Shown here: in pieces, positions 1 through 5,958 of the stretch
Numbering within the stretch: position 1 is the first letter of the stretch
Layout: the number at the start of each line of letters is the position of its first letter
Position numbers and translations under genes: made by a program
The notes under the pieces: model-generated
Databases searched by the model: none
What the model was told of the DNA's origin: nothing
What the model saw: only the letters and a program-made list of their open reading frames with translations
Assembly (NCBI GenBank): GCA_017419065.1
Contig: JAFOMB010000112.1
Location: 1-8,484, forward strand
DNA: 8,484 nt
Direction: 5' to 3'
Origin: Erysipelotrichaceae bacterium
GTDB lineage: Bacteria; Bacillota_I; Bacilli_A; Erysipelotrichales; Erysipelotrichaceae

Positions 1-68
1 GGATCGTCTATACAGTGAAGGCAGATCGGATCCTGATCGCATCCTGCAGGAATCATTACAGTGAATAG
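1..68 (+). CDS. YoeB/Txe-family toxin, C-terminal end only
   Basis: This is the 3' end of a gene that begins before the window. Reading from base 3 gives 21 residues, IVYTVKADRILIASCRNHYSE, then a TAG stop at 66-68. The leading GG fits an arginine codon, giving RIVYTV. The pattern R-(I/L)-V-Y, a short hydrophobic strand, then C-R-x-H-Y at the very end is the C-terminal signature of YoeB/Txe toxins, which are ribosome-dependent mRNA endonucleases of type II toxin-antitoxin systems. In that family the terminal His-Tyr is part of the active site, so this end looks intact. The antitoxin gene normally lies just upstream and would be outside the window. A second frame is also open to base 63 but resembles nothing known. 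The call rests on a short stretch matched from memory. Confidence 0.68.
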   Translation, partial: IVYTVKADRILIASCRNHYSE

Positions 69-81
69 ACGAAAGATAATA

Positions 82-107
82 AAAGCCGGAACAGACGTTC
101 CGGCTTT
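82..107 (-). terminator. Rho-independent terminator between convergent genes
   Basis: A perfect 11-bp inverted repeat (AAAGCCGGAAC and GTTCCGGCTTT) flanks a 4-nt loop. Read on the - strand, the stem is followed by TTTTATTATCTTT, a good U-tract, so it should end the ATPase-esterase transcript whose last gene stops at 149. On the + strand the U-tract is only the TTT inside the stem. It lies 14 nt after the toxin stop, so it may also act weakly as a shared terminator. Confidence 0.85.
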
Positions 108-148
108 GTGCTCCAAGTATGCAGTATTACCTGAGAGTATCCTGTTTC

Positions 149-1111
149 TTAAATAACTCTGGTCAGCCAGTTGGCACATAACGGAGCCCATTGGGCGACA
201 GACGGAACGTCCATCTCCAGGTCGTTGTTTCCATCGGCCATGGCTAAGCCGTGAACGCCTTCCGGGAAGAGGTGCATCTCAAACGGGACACCGGCAGCAG
301 TCAAAGCGGCACCGGTCGTGAAGGAATGACGCGGATCGTCACTGTTGGTCTGCCAGATGAAGAAAGGCGGTGTCTGACGGTTGAAATTGACTTCCGGAGA
401 GAAACGGTAGAGATCGTCTCTGTCCTTGAAGAATGGATTGCGGATCTCCTTGGAGAACGGATCGGCGAAGAAGCCTCCCGGTAAACCGGAGAAGGCAAAG
501 GCGCCATAGCCCAGAACGGCTCCATCCGGTCTGGAAGATTCTCTCTCGATCGGATCTTCGCTTTCCGGATCGCCGTAGTCATAAAGTGTCGCGGCATTTC
601 CCGACAGCATGCCTCCGGCGGAGAAACCCATACAGACGACTTTGTCACTGATCCCGAATTCCTCTTTCTTATGACGTAAAAGACGGATGGCTCTCAATAT
701 GTCATCTAACGCATCTTCTCTGCTGTATGGTTTGATGCGGTAGGTGAGGATGGCGGTATTGAAGCCGTGTCTGGAGAACCATTCGGCCACATGGATACCT
801 TCGCATCCCGTTCTGATCTCAAAGCCGCCGCCATGGGAAACAATGATGGTGCCGTCAGACTTCTTTTCTCCCTGTGTCGGGATAAAGACGATACTCGGTT
901 CCGGCTGGTTAGGGTCCCGGTCGTCGTAGTTCGGGGTTTTTCCCTTCGGCCATAACGGCGTCACTTCAAAGCGGGAGAGGACCTCATTCCATCTCTTTAG
1001 ATTTCTTTCGATGTTCATCGTGCCGTCCGGCTTGCGGTGTTCTCTCACCGGGATGATGATGGCCTTCTCCTCGACGACTTTCTTTAGTTCATCATAATTC
1101 TTCTGATACAT
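149..1111 (-). CDS. alpha/beta hydrolase, acetyl-esterase-like (320 aa)
   Basis: Probable cytoplasmic carboxylesterase of the alpha/beta hydrolase fold, in the Aes/BD-FAE-like group that removes acetyl or other small acyl groups. Visible motifs are the HGGGF oxyanion-hole loop at residues 93-97, the nucleophile elbow GFSAGG at 162-167 with Ser164, a candidate acid in NSDDP (Asp258 or Asp259), and GVHGL with catalytic His287. No signal peptide or membrane segment is seen. The frame stays open upstream to 1300, but that extra part overlaps the ATPase gene and looks like non-coding sequence. The ATG at 1109-1111 has an AAAGGAG site 4 nt upstream and gives a normal family N-terminus. It is the second gene of the - strand unit, 46 nt after the ATPase stop. 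The substrate is unknown; context suggests an acylated sugar. Confidence 0.87.
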   Translation of the reverse strand: MYQKNYDELKKVVEEKAIIIPVREHRKPDGTMNIERNLKRWNEVLSRFEVTPLWPKGKTPNYDDRDPNQPEPSIVFIPTQGEKKSDGTIIVSHGGGFEIRTGCEGIHVAEWFSRHGFNTAILTYRIKPYSREDALDDILRAIRLLRHKKEEFGISDKVVCMGFSAGGMLSGNAATLYDYGDPESEDPIERESSRPDGAVLGYGAFAFSGLPGGFFADPFSKEIRNPFFKDRDDLYRFSPEVNFNRQTPPFFIWQTNSDDPRHSFTTGAALTAAGVPFEMHLFPEGVHGLAMADGNNDLEMDVPSVAQWAPLCANWLTRVI

Positions 1112-1128
1112 AAAACTCCTTTTGAAAA

Positions 1129-1149
1129 GGCCTGTACATCGTACAGGCC
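1129..1149 (-). terminator. Terminator-like hairpin between ATPase and esterase genes
   Basis: A 9-bp perfect stem (GGCCTGTAC and GTACAGGCC) with a 3-nt loop starts 8 nt after the ATPase stop and is followed on the - strand by TTTTC. The U-tract is short, so partial termination or protection of the upstream mRNA end is more likely than a full stop. A second inverted repeat, CCTTTTCAAAAGG at 1118-1130, shares two bases with the stem and covers most of the esterase ribosome binding site at 1116-1122. The hairpin could therefore affect both read-through and esterase translation. Confidence 0.55.
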
Positions 1150-1157
1150 ATTGTCTA

Positions 1158-2384
1158 TTACTGAAGCAGGTTTTCTTCGCTCTTGGCGTCGAAGACGTGT
1201 AAGAGGGAAGGATTGAAGTTGAAGGTGAAGTCCTTGCCGATCTTGACCTTGTCGAGGTCGAGGTTGGCTGTCGGAATGACGGCGACGATGTCATCACCAT
1301 TCATATCGATATGGAGGTGGACTTCGGAACCCATCATTTCAGAGACTTCGATCTTGCCGGTAAAGCCTGTATCGGACATTTCCACATGGACAGGTCTGAC
1401 ACCGACGATGACTTCTGTCTCCGGCTGATTCTTTTCTGTGAGGGCCTTCTGATGTCTGTCATCCAGTTTGATCTTTCGATCCTGGATCGTGACATAGTAA
1501 GCACCGTCTTCCTTGGTGAGAGGGATCTTGTGGAAGAAGTTGATCTGCGGTGTGCCGATGAAGCCGGCGACGAAGGCGTTGATCGGATGATTGAAGACTT
1601 CCTGCGGAGTACCGACCTGCTGGATGAAACCGTCCTTCATGACGACGATACGGTCACCCAAGGTCATGGCTTCGACCTGGTCATGTGTGACGTATACGAA
1701 GGTCGTATTGATCTTCTGACGGAGCTTGATGATCTCGGAACGCATCTGTCCACGCAGCTTCGCATCCAGGTTGGATAACGGCTCATCCATCAGGATGACC
1801 TGCGGAGAACGGACGATAGCACGGCCGATGGCGACTCTCTGTCTCTGACCGCCGGAAAGAGCTTTCGGCAGACGGTCGAGGATCGGAGTGATCTCCAGGG
1901 TCTTGGCTGCTTCACGGACTCTCTTGTCGATCTCGTCCTTCGGCATCTTGGCCAGTTTCAAAGAGAAGGCCATATTCTCATAAACAGTCATATGCGGATA
2001 GAGGGAATAGTTCTGGAAGACCATGGCGATGTTCCTGTCTCTCGGAGCGATGACGTTCGAGAGAGTATCTCCGATCCAGAGTTCTCCTTCCGAGATCTCT
2101 TCGAGACCGGCGATCATACGTAATGTCGTAGACTTTCCGCATCCGGAAGGACCGACAAGAACGACGAACTCCTTGTCTTTGATCTCGAGGTTGAAGGACT
2201 GAACGGCGACGACGCCTTCATCCGTGATCTGCAGATTCGGCTTGAAACCTTCTTCCGGAACGGCCTCTTCGACTTTCTTCTTGGCCTTCTTCCTGGATTT
2301 CACTTCGTCTGCGGTGATCGGATAGATCTTCTTGATGTTCTTCAGTGTAATACTTGACATTGATTTCTGCTCTGACAGTTCCAC
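1158..2384 (-). CDS. msmK: Sugar ABC transporter ATP-binding protein, MsmK/MalK/UgpC type
   Basis: ATPase subunit that powers CUT1-family carbohydrate importers at the inner face of the membrane. Counting from the GTG start (408 aa), the parts are: Walker A GPSGCGKST at 78-86, Q-loop Gln124, signature LSGGQ at 176-180, Walker B VILMDE at 196-201, H-loop His234, then a C-terminal OB-type regulatory domain from about residue 280, with GVRPVHVE near 328-335. A charged, lysine-rich insert at about 22-57 precedes the first core strand. No permease or binding protein lies in the window, so this may be a shared ATPase. Start choice: GTG at 2382-2384 has AGGA 8 nt upstream and an in-frame TGA just before it. 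ATG at 2358-2360 gives the more usual N-terminus MSSITLKNIKKIYP (400 aa) but has no clear binding site. The exact symbol within MsmK/MalK/UgpC is uncertain. Confidence 0.93.
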   Translation of the reverse strand: MELSEQKSMSSITLKNIKKIYPITADEVKSRKKAKKKVEEAVPEEGFKPNLQITDEGVVAVQSFNLEIKDKEFVVLVGPSGCGKSTTLRMIAGLEEISEGELWIGDTLSNVIAPRDRNIAMVFQNYSLYPHMTVYENMAFSLKLAKMPKDEIDKRVREAAKTLEITPILDRLPKALSGGQRQRVAIGRAIVRSPQVILMDEPLSNLDAKLRGQMRSEIIKLRQKINTTFVYVTHDQVEAMTLGDRIVVMKDGFIQQVGTPQEVFNHPINAFVAGFIGTPQINFFHKIPLTKEDGAYYVTIQDRKIKLDDRHQKALTEKNQPETEVIVGVRPVHVEMSDTGFTGKIEVSEMMGSEVHLHIDMNGDDIVAVIPTANLDLDKVKIGKDFTFNFNPSLLHVFDAKSEENLLQ

Positions 2385-2481
2385 GTCCGCTTTCCTGTCT
2401 CATCTCAGACCGACACGAAGGATCTGAGACCTTTTCAGCATGTCTCCACGATGCTGACCCGCGAGCCACGGTATTCCTCCT
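2374..2481 (-). promoter_or_regulatory. Structured mRNA leader of the sugar ATPase gene
   Basis: Read on the - strand, this leader can form consecutive hairpins. Hairpin 1 (2472-2457) has ACCGTG against CGC-G-GGT with one bulge. Hairpin 2 (2457-2435) pairs TCAGCAT with ATGCTGA around a 9-nt loop. Hairpin 3 (2429-2403) pairs TCTCAGATC with GGTCTGAGA, including one G-U, around a 9-nt loop. Hairpin 4 (2399-2374) pairs GACAG with CTGTC and encloses the GTG start. The segment TGAGAC (2402-2397) could instead pair with GTCTCA (2430-2425), breaking hairpins 3 and 4. GAGAC in loop 2 can also pair with GTCTC at 2430-2426. An AGGAGG lies at 2481-2476. Conserved RNA motifs upstream of malK genes have been described (malK RNA motifs); I cannot tell whether this is one of them. 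Confidence 0.5.
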
Positions 2482-2523
2482 TTTCTTGACCGCCAATTCG
2501 GTGGAGCGCAGTTTTCTGATTAC

Positions 2524-2532
2524 ATTATGACA
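2524..2532 (-). promoter_or_regulatory. Candidate extended -10 promoter for the ATPase gene
   Basis: On the - strand this reads TGTCATAAT, that is TGn followed by CATAAT, which matches TATAAT at five of six bases. No good -35 box is found 16-18 nt upstream; extended -10 promoters often tolerate that. Transcription would start near 2517 and give a leader of about 130 nt that contains the hairpins described for this gene. Confidence 0.4.
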
Positions 2533-2623
2533 AGATTCCCCTTAAAATCCTTCCAATTATGTAAACAGCTCTTTTGAAAAAAGAAGAAGAGAAATTTAGA
2601 AGAAGAAGATTTATTTATGAAAT

Positions 2624-2640
2624 GAATCAAAAGATGATTC
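2624..2640 (+). promoter_or_regulatory. Palindromic operator candidate upstream of the hydrolase operon
   Basis: GAATCA, a 5-nt spacer, then TGATTC form a perfect inverted repeat with 6-bp arms. It ends 3 nt before the candidate -10 box, so a bound repressor would block RNA polymerase. No regulator gene lies in the window. A 12-base palindrome in an AT-rich region can arise by chance, so this is only a candidate. Confidence 0.35.
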
Positions 2641-2649
2641 TGCTATGCT
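2641..2649 (+). promoter_or_regulatory. Candidate extended -10 promoter for the + strand operon
   Basis: TGCTATGCT reads as TGn followed by TATGCT, which matches TATAAT at four of six bases, with no clear -35 box at normal spacing. The start would fall near 2656, leaving a leader of about 23 nt before the ATG at 2679. The sequence upstream (about 2574-2612) is a purine-rich run of GAA repeats, which gives little else to choose from. Confidence 0.35.
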
Positions 2650-2678
2650 GAAATCGAAATAGGATCGGGGGTTTTCTT

Positions 2679-3539
2679 ATGCATGAAATAAAGACAGTCA
2701 AGGTCAATGGTGTCACACTGGCTTATCGGGAATACGGAAGCGGAGACAAGTATCTGCTGTCTACACAGAACTTCTTCTTCAAGGATTCCCACATGGCCTT
2801 ATTAGGACAGCCGCCGTATGACTACCACTGCTTCCTCATCTATATGAGAGGCTATGGAGAATCGGAGCACATCTTTGATGAGACGCTCAGAGACTATGCG
2901 GAAGTCTGGGGAGAAGACCTGATCGCCTTTGCGGAAGTCATGGGCATCAAGTCCTTCTACTACACCGGGATCAGCCATGGCAACTGGGCTGCCTGGTATA
3001 CGGCCTTCCACAGACCGGAGCTCATCAGAGCCTATGTGTGCTGTGACGGGATCGTCCAGTATCACGAAGAAAGAGACCTGCCGGCTCCGATAAAAAAGAT
3101 GAGAGACCGGGCAGAGGAGTATGTCGGCAATAAGGAACTGCTGTCAAGAACGGCCTGGATCGAAAAGTGGCCGACAGAGAATCCGGAGAGACTGAGAAGA
3201 AGACAGGCGAACTTTGAGGAGCACCTCGATATCCTGATGCATAGAAAGAAAGAGGAATTCGCTTTACCGATGCTGGGAGATATGACCGGCTGTCATGCGA
3301 AGAACCAGGAAGAACTCCTGGAGAGGCTCCATGAGATAAACTTCCCGGTACTCATATGGGAAGGTGGTCTCGATCCTTTAGCGACTCCGGAAGCTGCTCT
3401 CGAAGTAGCCAAAGCCATCCCGGGTGCCCAGTATCTGATGTATCAGCATTTAGGACATGGCGGTGCCGATGAGATGCCGGAACTCACAGCCAGAGACTGT
3501 GACAGATTCTTTAAAGATGTCGAAGGACGCATCCTCTAG
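2679..3539 (+). CDS. alpha/beta hydrolase (286 aa), first gene of the + operon
   Basis: Soluble serine hydrolase of the alpha/beta fold. The nucleophile elbow is TGISHG at 96-101 (Ser99). The catalytic Asp is probably Asp232 in EGGLDP, and the His is His260 in LGHGG. The early MRGYGESEH segment (56-64) is the usual loop before the lid. The length is normal for the family and there is no signal peptide. The start ATG follows AGGATCGGGGG, a weaker binding site than those of the following genes. It differs in sequence from the HGGGF-type esterase on the other strand. Fold and catalytic residues are clear, but hydrolases of this type act on many esters, lactones and C-C bonds, so the substrate is unassigned. 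Co-transcription with two acetylesterase-like genes suggests an acyl-sugar or the product of one. Confidence 0.85.
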   Translation: MHEIKTVKVNGVTLAYREYGSGDKYLLSTQNFFFKDSHMALLGQPPYDYHCFLIYMRGYGESEHIFDETLRDYAEVWGEDLIAFAEVMGIKSFYYTGISHGNWAAWYTAFHRPELIRAYVCCDGIVQYHEERDLPAPIKKMRDRAEEYVGNKELLSRTAWIEKWPTENPERLRRRQANFEEHLDILMHRKKEEFALPMLGDMTGCHAKNQEELLERLHEINFPVLIWEGGLDPLATPEAALEVAKAIPGAQYLMYQHLGHGGADEMPELTARDCDRFFKDVEGRIL

Positions 3540-3547
3540 GAGGCTTT

Positions 3548-5080
3548 ATGAAACTGCAGTTAGCGGAATTATTTTGCGAACATATGATCTTCCAGAGAGG
3601 AGAAGAGATCCTGATCTGGGGAAGAAGTGCCGGCGATGACAGTGTTACTGTCAGACTGGAAGAGGAAGAAGTTACTGTTAAAGCGGAATACGGAAAGTGG
3701 AAGGCTGTCCTTCCTAAAAGAGAAGCCGGAAGAGGACTGACATTGACTTTCTCCTCCGCTCTTACCGGAGAGATGATCTCCTTCCATGATGTCGCCGTCG
3801 GCGATGTCTTCCTGGCCGGAGGACAGTCCAATATGGAATTCCTGATGAAGTACGATGTGGACTTTGAGGAAGTGAAGAAGTCGGAAGATGATCTGGATCT
3901 TCGCTTCTACTGTGTCCCGCAGTCGCCGTTTTTGGGGTTCCTGGAAAAGGAGGCCATGCCGGCACAGGGATACTGGAGGCGCTGGGAAGGAGAGGACAAT
4001 AAGGCGATGTTCCCGGCAGTCGCTGCCTATGCGGCAAAGATCATCCGCAGGGAAGAAGGCGTCCCTGTCGGTATCATCGGCTGCAACTGGGGCGGTACCC
4101 CGGCTTCGGCCTGGACGTCCATCGAAGATGTCAAAGCCAAAGAAGCATTCAAACCTGTCATAGAAGAATACGAGAGAAACTGCGCACAGATCGACTTCAG
4201 GAAGTACTACGAGACTTCCGAAGTCCCTGTCCCTGTCCCGACAAAGGAACAGCTCGATTTCGAATACCGTTTCATGATGGGTGAAGATATGAGCGAGTTC
4301 TTCAAGAATATGGGAAACATGCCGAAACCGGATATCAGCGTCTGGTCGACCTATCCGATCGCGCCGCGCTCTGCCACAAGACCCGGCGGTGTCTATGAGA
4401 CGATGTTGAAGAAGGTCGCACCGTTCCCGCTCAGAGCCTTCCTCTGGTATCAGGGAGAAGATGACGACGCGAGAGGCTGGGCAGACTTCTATGATGAATC
4501 CATGAAGACACTGATCCTTGGCTGGCGGAAACTCTGGGGAAGGGATCTGCCTTTCTTCCAGGTAGAACTGGCGCCTTTCAGAGGTATCGGAATGACCGGA
4601 GCGAAGAAGTACGCCCTGATGCGTCATCAGCAGCACAAAGTCTCTGAAGAGCTCAAAGACGTCCATGATCTCTGCATCCTCGATGCCGGAGAGGAGTTCA
4701 ACATCCATCCGCGTCACAAGAAGATCGTCGGCGAACGCCTGGGAAGACTGATCAGGAAATACGTCTACGGCGATGAAAGATATACGGCTGACTGTCCTTC
4801 CTTTGATAAAGCGGAAAGAAGAGAAGGGGAGATCACTCTCTTCTTCAAAGACTGTGCGGAAGGCCTGTCTGTAAGAGGGGATCTCAAAGAGGAACTCTTC
4901 CTGTTCAAAGGAGAAGAGAAGCTGTCCTATGAAGCGGAAGTCCTCAAAGACAGAGTCCTCTTAAAGGGAGACTTCCCGGAAGGAGAGATCGTGATCCGCT
5001 ATTGCGAAGACAATTATCCTGTCGCCAAATTGTTCAATTCCGAGGGAAATCCGGTATACGGATTTACTGCAGAAGTATAA
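3548..5080 (+). CDS. SASA-type esterase, sialate O-acetylesterase-like (510 aa)
   Basis: Member of the sialic-acid-specific 9-O-acetylesterase family (SASA domain, SGNH-like), which removes O-acetyl groups from sialic acids or plant-type sugars. Visible features are an N-terminal beta domain (about 1-80), GDVFLAGGQSNMEF at 85-98 with nucleophile Ser94, NWGGTPASAW at 180-189, FLWYQGEDD at 298-306, and the C-terminal block LDAGEEFNIHP at 378-388 with His387 as likely catalytic base and Asp379 as likely acid. A beta-rich tail follows (about 420-510). No signal peptide is seen, so it should act in the cytoplasm. AGGAGG at 3538-3543 overlaps the stop of the previous gene. No sialic-acid catabolic gene (lyase, epimerase, kinase of the NanK type) is present, so the true substrate is more likely an acetylated glycoside. 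Confidence 0.88.
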   Translation: MKLQLAELFCEHMIFQRGEEILIWGRSAGDDSVTVRLEEEEVTVKAEYGKWKAVLPKREAGRGLTLTFSSALTGEMISFHDVAVGDVFLAGGQSNMEFLMKYDVDFEEVKKSEDDLDLRFYCVPQSPFLGFLEKEAMPAQGYWRRWEGEDNKAMFPAVAAYAAKIIRREEGVPVGIIGCNWGGTPASAWTSIEDVKAKEAFKPVIEEYERNCAQIDFRKYYETSEVPVPVPTKEQLDFEYRFMMGEDMSEFFKNMGNMPKPDISVWSTYPIAPRSATRPGGVYETMLKKVAPFPLRAFLWYQGEDDDARGWADFYDESMKTLILGWRKLWGRDLPFFQVELAPFRGIGMTGAKKYALMRHQQHKVSEELKDVHDLCILDAGEEFNIHPRHKKIVGERLGRLIRKYVYGDERYTADCPSFDKAERREGEITLFFKDCAEGLSVRGDLKEELFLFKGEEKLSYEAEVLKDRVLLKGDFPEGEIVIRYCEDNYPVAKLFNSEGNPVYGFTAEV

Positions 5081-5088
5081 GGAGTCTT

Positions 5089-5958
5089 ATGAAAAACAGA
5101 GAAGTGATCGAAAAGATCCTGGCCTATCATCCTTCAACACCGGGATATAAAGGCTGTGATGAATTCAAGACCGGGGATCCGGAAGCGGAATGCACGGGCA
5201 TCGTCTGTGCCCTGAGTCCGAATATCCACGTACTGAAGGAAACGATACGTCTGGGAGCCAATCTGCTGATCGTCCACGAGCCGACGTTCTACACCTCGGC
5301 AGATCAGGGCGGCTGGTATGAAGACTTCGACAATGAAGTCTATGAAGAAAAGAGAAAACTGATCGATGATCACGGGATCACCATCTGGCGTGACCACGAT
5401 CATATGCATATGCATGACCCGGATTCCATCTTTACCGGTGTCCTGAAATACATGGGCTGGGAAGAGAAAGCTGTCTGCGACCGGAATACCGGGATGTTCG
5501 CGCACTTCCTGGTCGACCTCGAACCGGTGAAGCTGAAGGATCTCATGAATGAGATCACAGAGAAGATCGGGCTCAACGGCCTCCGCTATATCGGTGATCC
5601 GGAGATGACGGTCACAAGACTTGCCTTAGTCGGACACCTGTATCCGATGTATTTCAAGGATAAAAACGGAAGAGATGTCGAATACTCTGTGAATGTCATC
5701 AGGACACTCGAACAGCAGGCAGACGTCATCATGCCGGGAGAAGTCATCGACTGGACGACGCTCTCCTATGTACGGGACGCCGTTGAACTGGGAAAGAAAA
5801 AGGCCGTCATCAATATCGGCCACTTCAACTGGGAAGAACTCGGCATGAAGTATTATAAGGACTGGCTGCCGGGACTCCTGGAGGAAGAGGTCTCTGTCAC
5901 CTATGTCCCAAGCAAAGATATGTATCACTACCTCGATAAGGAAGGAGAAAGACGATGA
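5089..5958 (+). CDS. NIF3-like dinuclear metal protein (289 aa)
   Basis: Member of the NIF3/YbgI/YqfO (GTP cyclohydrolase I type 2 homolog) family, whose proteins form hexameric rings that bind two metal ions; the biochemical role is not settled. Recognisable parts are ANLLIVHEPTFY at 57-68 with metal ligand His63, a histidine-rich stretch RDHDHMHMHD at 101-110, and NIGHFNWEELG at 242-252 giving the H-x-x-x-E ligand pair His245 and Glu249. Glu64 stands where most relatives have a second His (usual HHP). The frame is open from 5002, but that part lies inside the upstream esterase. ATG 5089 has AAGGAG at 5079-5084 overlapping the previous stop. The last four bases overlap the next start as ATGA. 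A NIF3 gene in a sugar-ester operon is unusual and suggests a hydrolytic role on a pathway metabolite. Confidence 0.83.
   Translation: MKNREVIEKILAYHPSTPGYKGCDEFKTGDPEAECTGIVCALSPNIHVLKETIRLGANLLIVHEPTFYTSADQGGWYEDFDNEVYEEKRKLIDDHGITIWRDHDHMHMHDPDSIFTGVLKYMGWEEKAVCDRNTGMFAHFLVDLEPVKLKDLMNEITEKIGLNGLRYIGDPEMTVTRLALVGHLYPMYFKDKNGRDVEYSVNVIRTLEQQADVIMPGEVIDWTTLSYVRDAVELGKKKAVINIGHFNWEELGMKYYKDWLPGLLEEEVSVTYVPSKDMYHYLDKEGERR

Noticed and set aside
4..72. Short repeats: TCGTCTAT/ATAGACGA inverted pair, TACAGTGAA twice, and a near-perfect 11-bp tandem (24-45)
   Set aside because: All but the last few bases lie within the coding end of the toxin gene, the arms are short and far apart, and no att site or element boundary accompanies them.
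1112..1300. N-terminal extension of the - strand esterase
   Set aside because: It is Ser/Thr/Arg-rich, overlaps the ATPase gene, and the ATG at 1111 has a strong ribosome binding site.
2648..2662. Possible catabolite-responsive (cre) site around TGAAATCGAAATAG
   Set aside because: It matches the core of the consensus only partly and fails at the conserved 3' end; another half-match (ATGTAAAC near 2559) is also incomplete.
3569..4717. A 382-codon open frame on the - strand opposite the SASA esterase
   Set aside because: It lies wholly inside a well-supported gene, its product is a Arg/Phe/His-rich string with no family features, and long antisense frames are expected from the codon use here.
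3548..5080. Sialic acid catabolism as the pathway of the operon
   Set aside because: Only the esterase fold points that way; no lyase, epimerase or sialic-acid transporter gene is present, and SASA enzymes act on other acetylated sugars too.
5002..5088. N-terminal extension of the NIF3 protein
   Set aside because: It is inside the upstream esterase gene in another frame; ATG 5089 has AAGGAG 4 nt upstream and gives the family N-terminus.
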